A DNA stretch of 5,804 nt, from contig JAEEQO010000187.1 of assembly GCA_016285335.1 (NCBI GenBank), forward strand, positions 1 to 5,804. The letters are read 5' to 3'. Shown piece by piece: positions 1 through 5,804 of the stretch. The notes below the pieces were generated by a model. It was given only the letters and a program-made list of their open reading frames with translations. It made no database searches and was not told where the DNA came from. Each line of letters starts with the position of its first letter. The stretch's first letter is position 1. Source of the stretch: Victivallales bacterium. GTDB lineage: Bacteria; Verrucomicrobiota; Lentisphaeria; Victivallales; UBA1829. A program made the position numbers and the translations under genes.

Positions 1-824
<824 letters not shown>

Positions 825-826
825 CG

Positions 827-2212
827 ATGTTCGACGTTCAATTCACGCTTCACGAACTGCTCCGCGCCACGGAGGGCCGCCTCGTGGGCGACAACGCGCC
901 CGCAGTGGTCGAATCCGTTTTCACCGATACCCGCGAAACCGCGAAAAACGCCCTGTTCGTCGCATTCTCAGGCGAAACGTTCGACGCGCACGACTACCTC
1001 GCGCAGGCGGTCGCGAACGGCGCGTCGCTCCTCTGCGTCGAGGAATCGAAACTCGAAAAACTCCCGCCCGGCGTGCCCGCGATCGCCGTCCCCTCGACCG
1101 TGACCGCGTTCCAGCGCATCGCCCGGTTCCACCGCATGCGCTTCCCGAACCTGAAGGTCATCCTGCTGTCCGGGTCCTGCGGCAAGACCAGCACGAAGGA
1201 ATCCCTGCGGGCGATCTTCGAGCACGCGACGGACTCCATCAGCGTGCTGGCGACCGAGGGCAACACGAACAACCAGATCGGGCTCCCGCAGAACCTGCTC
1301 CGCCTGAACGCCCGCACGCGCATCGCCATCCTCGAGGCCGGCACGAATCATCACGGCGAGCTCGAACCGCTGTCCTACTGCGCCATGCCCGACGTCGCGA
1401 TCATCGTCTCCATCGCGAACTGCCACCTCGAATTCCTCGGCTCGCTCGAAGGCGTCGCGCAGGAGAAATCGAAGCTTTTCACTCACCTCAAACCGGGCGG
1501 GTTCGCGGTCATCCCCGCGCAGTGTCCGGGCCGGGACATCCTCGCACAAGCCGCCTCGAAGTTCCGCACAGGAACGTTCGGGTTCGCGGATTCGGACGCC
1601 GACCTCACGGCGGACTACCTCGGCGGCAACCTGCACGGTGCGAAGTTCCGCCTCACGCGGAAGACGACCGGGGAAACAGTCTCCGTCCAGTGGGGCATCC
1701 CGGGGCGGCACCAGGCCGGGAACGCCGCCGCGGCAGCGCTTGTCGCGCTCACGTTCGGCATCCCGTTCGAGACCATCGCCGAGGGGCTTTCCCGCACAAA
1801 GCTCCCCGGATTGCGCATGCGCGTGACCGAGCACGCCGGATCCACGTGGATCAACGACGCCTACAACGCGAATCCGGACAGCATGGCGGCCTCGCTGAAC
1901 TGGCTCTCCGAATTCGCCGACCCGAAGAAGCTCGTGCTCATTCTCGGCGACATGGGCGAGCTCGGCGAACGCTGCGCCGAGGGGCACCGCTCCGTCTGCG
2001 CCCTCGCGAAACACCTCTTCCCCGGCGCCCGTGTGATCGTGGTCGGCCCGCATATGGCGGCCGCCGCGTCGGAAACCTCGCTGGACTGCACGGTGTATCC
2101 GTCCGCGCAGGACGCCTCAAATACCGCCATCCGGTTCGAACCGGGCAGCACGGTCTTCCTGAAGGCGTCCCGTTCGACGCACCTCGAGCTTATCGAGCCA
2201 GCCGGAGCGTAA
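827..2212 (+). CDS. murF: UDP-N-acetylmuramoyl-tripeptide--D-alanyl-D-alanine ligase (MurF)
   Basis: This cytoplasmic Mur ligase adds D-Ala-D-Ala to UDP-MurNAc-tripeptide using ATP, the last cytoplasmic step in making the peptidoglycan pentapeptide precursor. The product is 461 residues, normal for MurF. The N-terminal substrate-binding domain shows TDTRE (33-37) and LFVAFSGETFDAHDY (43-57). The central ATPase domain has the P-loop GSCGKTSTK (116-124), NTNNQIGLP (146-154), EAGTNHHGELE (170-180), HLEFLGS (200-206), and the EKSK segment (213-216), where the lysine usually carbamylated in Mur ligases is expected. GRHQAGNAAAAA (293-304) and DAYNANPDSM (344-353) mark the approach to and start of the C-terminal domain, followed by LGDMGELG (373-380). 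DAYNANPDSM is distinctive for MurF among Mur ligases. The cysteine in the P-loop, where Asn is common, is a mild variation and all key residues are present. The gene sits 2 bases after the decarboxylase and 4 bases before murE, an order opposite to the usual murE-murF. Confidence 0.96.
   Translation: MFDVQFTLHELLRATEGRLVGDNAPAVVESVFTDTRETAKNALFVAFSGETFDAHDYLAQAVANGASLLCVEESKLEKLPPGVPAIAVPSTVTAFQRIARFHRMRFPNLKVILLSGSCGKTSTKESLRAIFEHATDSISVLATEGNTNNQIGLPQNLLRLNARTRIAILEAGTNHHGELEPLSYCAMPDVAIIVSIANCHLEFLGSLEGVAQEKSKLFTHLKPGGFAVIPAQCPGRDILAQAASKFRTGTFGFADSDADLTADYLGGNLHGAKFRLTRKTTGETVSVQWGIPGRHQAGNAAAAALVALTFGIPFETIAEGLSRTKLPGLRMRVTEHAGSTWINDAYNANPDSMAASLNWLSEFADPKKLVLILGDMGELGERCAEGHRSVCALAKHLFPGARVIVVGPHMAAAASETSLDCTVYPSAQDASNTAIRFEPGSTVFLKASRSTHLELIEPAGA
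2204..2207 (+). promoter_or_regulatory. Ribosome binding site of murE
   Basis: GGAG ends 9 bases before the ATG at 2217 and overlaps the final codons of murF, whose TAA stop is at 2210-2212. It supports the chosen murE start and translational coupling of the two ligase genes. Confidence 0.55.
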
Positions 2213-2216
2213 CGCC

Positions 2217-3722
2217 ATGCAGCCGCTGCCGTTGTCGTCGTTCGCCGCTGCGCTGAAGCCGCTTCTGAGCGAACCGTTCATTCCCGCCCCGGACACGCTC
2301 GTTTCCGAGATCGCGAACAATTCATCGAAAGTCGCGCCCGGCACGCTGTTCGTTGCGATCCGGGGTGCGAAAGCCGACGGCCACGGATTTCTCCCCGACG
2401 CCGTGCAAAAAGGCGCGACCGCGCTCGTCGTCGCGGCGGACTACGACGGCCCCCTGCCCCCCGGACTTCCGGTCCTGCGCGTCTCCGATTCCTATTTCGC
2501 GTGGTCGGTCGTCTGCGAAACGTTCTTCCGGCGGCCATCGGACGCGTTTCGTGTGCACACCGTGACCGGGACCAACGGCAAGACTTCGACCGCGTATTTC
2601 ATGCGGCATTTCCTGGACAAGGCCAGACCGGGCGCGAAAACCGCGCTCATTTCGACCGTCTGCTGCGACCTCGGCGCCGGGCCGGAGCCGTCCGAACACA
2701 CCACGCCGGACGCCTTCACCCTGCAGGAGATGTTCGCCGCAATGAAGTCGAACGGCGTCACGGACGCGGTCATGGAGAGCTCCAGCCACGGACTGCACCA
2801 GCACCGCTCCGGCACGCTCAGATTCGCCTCGGCGGCGTTCACGAATCTCACGGGCGACCACCTGGACTACCACGGCAACATGGAAAACTACTACCTCGCG
2901 AAAAAGATCCTGTTCCGCGAGCTCCTCGCCGACGGCGCTCCGGCAGTCGTCAACACCGACGATCCGGCGGGCGCACGCCTCGTTTCCGAGCTGAAAGATG
3001 AGCGTCCAGGCCTCCGCATCCTGCCCGTCTCGTTCACGGGCCGCGCCGATGCGTTCTGCTCCCTGCGTTCTCTCCGCCTCAGCCCGGCGTTTTCCGACCT
3101 CGAATTCACGCTCGACGGGCACGCCGTTTCCCTGCGTCTGCCTCTGCCGGGCGCGTTCAATGCCGCGAACTACCTGACCGCGCTTTCCATGGCGTACGGC
3201 CTCGGGCTCCCGCTCGACGCTCTGCTGGAAGCGTCCGCCGCCATGCCGCACGTCCCCGGACGTCTTCAGGCGGTCCCGCTGGCGAACGGCGCGACGGGCT
3301 TCGTGGACTACGCCCATACGGACGACGCGCTGGAACGCGTTTTAGGCAGCCTGCGGGACGTTCTGCCGACAGGTGGACGCCTGATCGCGGTCTTCGGCTG
3401 CGGCGGCGACAGGGACCGCTCCAAACGCCCCAGAATGGGCGCGGCCGTCGCACGTTTCGCCGACTTGCCGATCCTGACCAGCGACAATCCGCGTTCCGAG
3501 GACCCGGCGGCCATCATCCGCGAGATCGAAACGGGCATTCCCGCCGGGACGCTTTACCTCGTGGAACCCGACCGCGCGAAGGCAATCGAACTCGCCATTA
3601 GCAAGGCGCATGCGGGCGACATCCTGCTGGTGGCGGGCAAGGGACATGAGACCACGCAGGAGATCAAAGGCGTGAAACACCCGTTCTCCGACCTGGAAAT
3701 CCTGAACCGGTTCCGGGCGTGA
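2217..3722 (+). CDS. murE: UDP-N-acetylmuramoyl-L-alanyl-D-glutamate--2,6-diaminopimelate ligase (MurE)
   Basis: This ATP-dependent cytoplasmic Mur ligase adds the third residue of the peptidoglycan stem peptide, making the substrate for MurF. The product is 501 residues, normal for MurE. The N-terminal domain has VAPGTLFVAIRGAKADGHGF (39-58). The ATPase domain has the P-loop TGTNGKTST (117-125), HTTPDAFTLQ (161-170), MESSSHGLHQHR (186-197), TNLTGDHLDYHG (209-220), and YYLAKKILF (225-233), in which K229 aligns with the carbamylated lysine of the family. The C-terminal part has the ligase motifs GRLQ (348-351), DYAHTDDAL (364-372), FGCGGDRDRSKRPRMG (393-408), DNPRSEDP (423-430) and GKGHETTQE (474-482). 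In characterised MurE enzymes DNPR marks use of meso-diaminopimelate, whereas lysine-adding enzymes differ there; the substrate is therefore an inference from the motif. One oddity is NNSSK (34-38), where most MurE proteins have an Asp-Ser-Arg triad. It is the third gene of the compact uxs-murF-murE run, and no clear terminator follows it. Confidence 0.96.
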   Translation: MQPLPLSSFAAALKPLLSEPFIPAPDTLVSEIANNSSKVAPGTLFVAIRGAKADGHGFLPDAVQKGATALVVAADYDGPLPPGLPVLRVSDSYFAWSVVCETFFRRPSDAFRVHTVTGTNGKTSTAYFMRHFLDKARPGAKTALISTVCCDLGAGPEPSEHTTPDAFTLQEMFAAMKSNGVTDAVMESSSHGLHQHRSGTLRFASAAFTNLTGDHLDYHGNMENYYLAKKILFRELLADGAPAVVNTDDPAGARLVSELKDERPGLRILPVSFTGRADAFCSLRSLRLSPAFSDLEFTLDGHAVSLRLPLPGAFNAANYLTALSMAYGLGLPLDALLEASAAMPHVPGRLQAVPLANGATGFVDYAHTDDALERVLGSLRDVLPTGGRLIAVFGCGGDRDRSKRPRMGAAVARFADLPILTSDNPRSEDPAAIIREIETGIPAGTLYLVEPDRAKAIELAISKAHAGDILLVAGKGHETTQEIKGVKHPFSDLEILNRFRA

Positions 3723-3726
3723 TTCC

Positions 3727-3734
3727 TGTATACA
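3727..3734. promoter_or_regulatory. Short palindrome TGTATACA before the glycosyltransferase promoter
   Basis: A perfect 8-bp palindrome lies 4 bases after the murE stop and 1 base before the putative -35 element at 3736. Its position would suit an operator, but a single 8-bp palindrome can arise by chance and no second copy is seen nearby. Confidence 0.2.
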
Positions 3735-3735
3735 C

Positions 3736-3764
3736 TTGAAATCGTACGCCCGCTGGTGTAAATT
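3736..3764 (+). promoter_or_regulatory. Sigma70-like promoter for the glycosyltransferase gene
   Basis: TTGAAA (3736-3741, 5 of 6 matches to the -35 consensus) is separated by 17 bases from TAAATT (3759-3764, 4 of 6 matches to the -10 consensus). Transcription would begin near 3771, leaving a leader of about 40 bases before the ATG at 3811. The TTG that could extend the reading frame upstream is the first part of this -35 box, which argues against its use as a start codon. The promoter would let the glycosyltransferase be expressed apart from the uxs-murF-murE run, although read-through is also possible. Confidence 0.5.
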
Positions 3765-3810
3765 ATTTGTTCGTTTCCTCAGAACTCCGCACCTGTACGC
3801 CCCCCTCATT

Positions 3811-5328
3811 ATGAACATAGACAAACACGACAGGCGGCTCGTCCGCTATCTCATCGCATTCATGGCCGTCTGGCTGTTTTTGCTGACGGTCATCCCCTCC
3901 GTTTTCTACACGGTCCTCCCGCTCGACACGCTCGAAACGATCATGTGGAGCCACCCGTTCTCCATGGGCAACGCGAAGCATCCGCCGCTGGCGGCGTGGC
4001 TGGCGGGCATCTTCACGGTCGTGTTCGCGCACACGGATTTCGCGATGTACCTGCTGAGCCAGGTGATGCTGGTCGTCGGGTTCGTGTACGTGTACCGGCT
4101 GGGAAAGGAGTTTTTCAGCACGGAAAAGGCGGTTTTCTCGGTCATCCTGCTTTCCACCATCATCTTTTACACGTTCGACTCGGCCAAGTTCAACGTGAAC
4201 CTGCCGCACATGGCGCTGTGGCCCATGATGACGTTCTACTGCTCCCGTGCGGTGAAATACGACCGCCTCGCGGACTGGCTTCTCTTCGGTGCCGTGTCCG
4301 GGCTTTCCGTGCTCAGCAAGTTCTTCGGATTCGCGCTCCTGCTCGCGCTATTCCTGTTCATCGTGACCGGACGCGACACGCGGAAGTATTTCCGGCGGCC
4401 GGGGCCGTACCTGGCGTTCGCCGTCTTTCTGCTCATCCTCTCGCCGTACCTCGTCTGGCTGGTCCGCAATGATTTCCCGCCGTTCACGTACCTCGCGGGC
4501 CGCGTGACCGAGGAGAAGCTCAATCCGGTCGTCAATTTCCTGAACATCCTGGGCGAATCGCTGTACCCGCTCGCGATGCCGCTGCTCCTGCTGTGGCTCA
4601 CGATGGACCGGCCGATTCGCTCCCTGCTCGGGTTCCGCCCGAAAAAGGACCTGAGGCCGTCCGATCCCGTCGCGGCGCGGCTGGCCGTCTGCGTTCAGTT
4701 CACACCCATCGCTATGCTGACACTGATGGCGGGCACGGGCATGGTGATCGACTCCATGTGGGAATATCCGGTCTACTTCATCACCGGGTTCTTCCTGATG
4801 GCGTTCTGGAAGGACGAAATCAGCTCCCGCGAGTTCAAAAAGCTCTTTTACATGCTCATGATCCTGTTCGTTTCGGTCCAGGCGGTCGACCTGGGCTACT
4901 GGTTCACGAAGACGCGCAACCGCGGCCACTTCTGCGCGCGCGAGTTCGCGGCCAGGGCCGACGAATTCTACCGTGAACAGACCGGGCGCGACGTTCCGGT
5001 CGCGTTCGGCAGCATGTGGTACGCCGGATGCGTGATGCAGTATCTGCCGTACCACCCTTATGCGGGCTCCGCCGAAGACCCGTACGACGAGTTCAGGTTC
5101 CGCGACGTGCTGGACCACGAGGGCGCGCTCGGCGTCTTCCTCGACGACGAGGATGCCGCGCAGCTGGCAGGCACGCTCAAGCTCGACGAAAACGAGCTCA
5201 AAAAGAACGCGCACATGTTCACGTTCCCCTTCAAAGCCCCGTACGGCAAGCTCAAGGAACGCAATATCTTCCTTGTGGCGATCCCGCCCCGCAAAGGCGG
5301 ACTTCAGCCGGAACAGCCCCTTGATTGA
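3811..5328 (+). CDS. Membrane glycosyltransferase, GT39/ArnT-like (PMT_2) family
   Basis: This is a polytopic inner-membrane protein of 505 residues. Families of this type transfer a sugar from a polyprenyl-phosphate carrier to a lipid, glycan or protein on the outer face of the membrane. The first membrane segment is at about 12-34 and is followed by PLDTLETIMW (37-46), an acidic Asp/Glu pair in the first external loop as expected for the catalytic site of this superfamily, and then KHPPLAAWLAG (56-66), a family hallmark. Further hydrophobic stretches lie at about 62-73, 80-96, 107-121, 155-168, 172-187, 198-217, 247-266, 290-313, 317-333 and 344-363. The C-terminal 140 residues or so are polar and presumably extracytoplasmic. 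I chose the ATG at 3811 because it places a short basic stretch (KHDRR) just before the first helix. The alternative TTG at 3736 overlaps a promoter box and would add 25 residues. No Shine-Dalgarno sequence is visible before 3811. The sugar and acceptor cannot be read from the sequence; its neighbours suggest an envelope role. Confidence 0.85.
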   Translation: MNIDKHDRRLVRYLIAFMAVWLFLLTVIPSVFYTVLPLDTLETIMWSHPFSMGNAKHPPLAAWLAGIFTVVFAHTDFAMYLLSQVMLVVGFVYVYRLGKEFFSTEKAVFSVILLSTIIFYTFDSAKFNVNLPHMALWPMMTFYCSRAVKYDRLADWLLFGAVSGLSVLSKFFGFALLLALFLFIVTGRDTRKYFRRPGPYLAFAVFLLILSPYLVWLVRNDFPPFTYLAGRVTEEKLNPVVNFLNILGESLYPLAMPLLLLWLTMDRPIRSLLGFRPKKDLRPSDPVAARLAVCVQFTPIAMLTLMAGTGMVIDSMWEYPVYFITGFFLMAFWKDEISSREFKKLFYMLMILFVSVQAVDLGYWFTKTRNRGHFCAREFAARADEFYREQTGRDVPVAFGSMWYAGCVMQYLPYHPYAGSAEDPYDEFRFRDVLDHEGALGVFLDDEDAAQLAGTLKLDENELKKNAHMFTFPFKAPYGKLKERNIFLVAIPPRKGGLQPEQPLD

Positions 5329-5520
5329 GCTCATCTTTCACTTAAGTCAGGTTCATATTGAGGTCAATCTCCCTCGCATGCCCTGAGCTCGCCCACGTAT
5401 TTCGCGGACACCGTTTGAGCTCATTCGACCTCACAGGCGCTCCGTTTTCCAACATGTCTTTCAGCACGACCCGGCACGCCGATTCATTTTTGAGCTCACC
5501 GCATCCGTCGTTTTAGCTCA
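5326..5520. repeat. Cluster of TGAGCTCA palindromes
   Basis: The perfect 8-bp palindrome TGAGCTCA occurs at 5326-5333, 5416-5423 and 5491-5498. One-mismatch forms occur at 5359-5366 (TGAGGTCA, inside the dyad ATTGA-GG-TCAAT at 5357-5368), 5384-5391 (TGAGCTCG), 5426-5433 (CGACCTCA, related to the complement of the GG form) and 5513-5520 (TTAGCTCA). The first copy overlaps the TGA stop of the glycosyltransferase gene. Three copies share the longer core TTGAGCTCA, and beyond that the flanks do not align. Spacing is irregular, so this is neither a tandem repeat nor a CRISPR array. The likeliest reading is multiple binding sites for a dimeric DNA-binding protein. A contrary point is that the related CGAGCTCA also occurs inside genes (for example 38-45), where Glu-Leu codons create GAGCTC. 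Confidence 0.5.
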
Positions 5521-5565
5521 GTGCATCGACGTTGACGCCCACTCTTTTCACCTCATTCCTCCGCT

Positions 5566-5736
5566 CAAAAAGGCATTTTGCGAAAAAAACGGCGGATGCG
5601 CGGAAAAAACGCTTCCGTCCGGCATTTTTGCAACGCGCGAAAACCATTGAAAACACGCCTGATTTCCACCGAAAAAACGGCTTTTTTCAAGAAAAATCGA
5701 CTTTTTTTACGGAAAATCGCATTTTTTTTCGATTTT
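5566..5736. promoter_or_regulatory. Helically phased A/T-tract array (predicted curved DNA)
   Basis: Runs of 4 to 8 A or T recur with helix-turn spacing. In the promoter-proximal part, tracts at 5672-5677, 5682-5687, 5692-5696, 5702-5708, 5713-5716, 5722-5729 and 5733-5736 have centres 9 to 11 bases apart, averaging 10.0 bases over six steps. Farther upstream, tracts at 5567-5571, 5576-5579, 5583-5589, 5604-5609, 5625-5629, 5640-5643 and 5650-5653 are spaced at roughly one or two turns, less strictly. A- and T-tracts in the same helical phase bend DNA in the same direction, so the segment should be strongly curved. It ends four bases before the -35 box at 5741. Phased A-tracts there are known to raise promoter activity or recruit nucleoid proteins; the role here is inferred. 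Confidence 0.6.
5593..5629 (+). terminator. Possible weak intrinsic terminator
   Basis: CGGATG (5593-5598) can pair with CGTCCG (5616-5621), one pair being G-U. Inside this stem GCG (5600-5602) pairs with CGC (5610-5612) around a 7-base loop. Three bases after the outer stem comes TTTTT (5625-5629). It could end transcription from the glycosyltransferase gene, but the stem is interrupted, the T run is short and it lies about 265 bases past the stop codon. No better terminator is visible closer to the gene. Confidence 0.2.
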
Positions 5737-5739
5737 CCG
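5710..5739. repeat. Perfect 10-bp inverted repeat beside the downstream promoter
   Basis: CGGAAAATCG (5710-5719) and CGATTTTCCG (5730-5739) are exact reverse complements separated by 10 bases (C, A and eight T). The right arm ends one base before the TTGACA box. The two arms are 20 bases apart centre to centre, about two helical turns, so both lie on the same face of the DNA. This suits either a two-half-site operator or an upstream activating site. It is an unlikely terminator because no T run follows the stem. Confidence 0.5.
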
Positions 5740-5740
5740 C

Positions 5741-5769
5741 TTGACAATGCTCAAAGGTGAGGCTATATT
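5741..5769 (+). promoter_or_regulatory. Near-consensus sigma70 promoter of the last gene
   Basis: A perfect TTGACA (5741-5746) is followed after exactly 17 bases by TATATT (5764-5769, 5 of 6 matches). Transcription should start near the A at 5776, giving a leader of about 23 bases. With the A/T-rich DNA directly upstream acting like an UP element, this should be a strong promoter unless it is repressed. Confidence 0.8.
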
Positions 5770-5786
5770 TCGCTAACCCTTAACCT

Positions 5787-5793
5787 GGAGGAG
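5787..5793 (+). promoter_or_regulatory. Strong ribosome binding site of the last gene
   Basis: GGAGGAG lies 5 bases before the ATG at 5799. It is the best Shine-Dalgarno match in the window and, with the promoter, predicts high expression. Confidence 0.75.
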
Positions 5794-5798
5794 TGTCC

Positions 5799-5804
5799 AT
5801 GAAA
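5799..5804 (+). CDS. Start of a gene cut off by the window end
   Basis: Only the codons ATG AAA (Met-Lys) are present, so the product is unknown. The start is supported by the GGAGGAG site 5 bases upstream and the near-consensus promoter at 5741-5769. The long structured region before it suggests a separately controlled, probably highly expressed gene that is not part of the upstream run. Confidence 0.65.

Larger units (their letters stand above)
5329..5798. other. Long intergenic region without a credible gene
   Basis: Between the glycosyltransferase stop and the last start codon lie 470 bases with markedly lower GC than the flanking genes. The first part carries the TGAGCTCA cluster, the second the A/T-tract array, an inverted repeat and a strong promoter. 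The open frames here (for example 5532-5744, and others in two more frames over the same bases) start at weak codons without ribosome binding sites. They encode only Lys/Phe/Arg-rich low-complexity sequence produced by the A and T runs. Confidence 0.7.

Noticed and set aside
968..2053. Long minus-strand open frame of 361 codons across murF
   Set aside because: It is a shadow of a GC-rich gene. It is low in hydrophobic core residues, rich in Arg, Gly and Glu, has no recognisable motif, and lies wholly over a confident murF.
1522..2256. Plus-strand open frame of 244 codons in another frame of murF
   Set aside because: The translation is Arg/Pro/Gly-rich, with no motif, and the murF frame carries all family motifs.
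2322..3317. Minus-strand open frame of 331 codons across murE
   Set aside because: It has the same GC-rich shadow composition, no family resemblance, and covers the conserved MurE ATPase domain.
4348..5334. Minus-strand open frame of 328 codons across the glycosyltransferase
   Set aside because: It is made of charged, Arg/Glu/Val-rich low-information sequence complementary to a clear membrane protein gene.
5326..5520. CRISPR array or tandem repeat
   Set aside because: The repeated unit is only 8 to 9 bases, spacing is irregular, and no spacer-sized regular units or cas genes are present.
5532..5560. TTGACG at 5532 as a possible -35 box
   Set aside because: At 17 bases downstream the sequence is ATTCCT, which does not resemble a -10 element.
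5671..5688. GAAAAAA/TTTTTTC hairpin as a terminator
   Set aside because: The stem is almost entirely A-T and would be unstable. It is better explained as part of the phased tract array.
5532..5744. Small plus-strand open frame of 70 codons in the intergenic region
   Set aside because: It starts with TTG without a ribosome site. Overlapping open frames exist in three frames over the same A/T tracts, and the product is Lys/Phe/Arg low-complexity sequence.

Overview
The window looks like bacterial chromosome from a GC-rich, Gram-negative-type organism. The genes are clearly GC-rich, carry AGGAG-like ribosome binding sites and sigma70-like promoters, and include a MurE with the meso-diaminopimelate signature DNPR. 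Nothing here fixes the phylum. A PVC-group bacterium (for example Lentisphaerota or Verrucomicrobiota) would fit, but that is a guess. I see no RNA genes, transposases, CRISPR arrays or phage genes.

Layout. Positions 1-824 hold the 3' part of a UDP-glucuronate decarboxylase gene (UDP-xylose synthase); its start lies outside the window. Two bases later comes murF (827-2212), and four bases after that murE (2217-3722). These three genes are packed like one operon. After an 88-base gap with its own promoter-like sequence comes a multi-membrane-spanning glycosyltransferase of the GT39/ArnT-like type (3811-5328). All four genes are on the + strand and belong to envelope construction. The decarboxylase supplies an activated pentose. 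MurE and MurF perform two successive steps of the peptidoglycan precursor pathway. The membrane glycosyltransferase probably moves a sugar from a lipid carrier onto an envelope acceptor. Whether UDP-xylose chemistry and this transferase act in one pathway cannot be told from the sequence.

Positions 5329-5798 have no credible gene but are highly structured. The first part (about 5326-5520) carries a recurring 8-base palindrome, TGAGCTCA: three exact copies and several one-mismatch copies. The second part (about 5566-5736) is a run of A- and T-tracts whose centres are spaced at about one helical turn, the signature of intrinsically curved DNA. It ends in a perfect 10-bp inverted repeat abutting a near-consensus promoter (TTGACA, 17-base spacer, TATATT) and a strong ribosome binding site for a gene of which only ATG AAA is in the window. 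This intergenic region is the most unusual part. The genes themselves are recognisable members of known families, and I found no convincing new multi-gene system.
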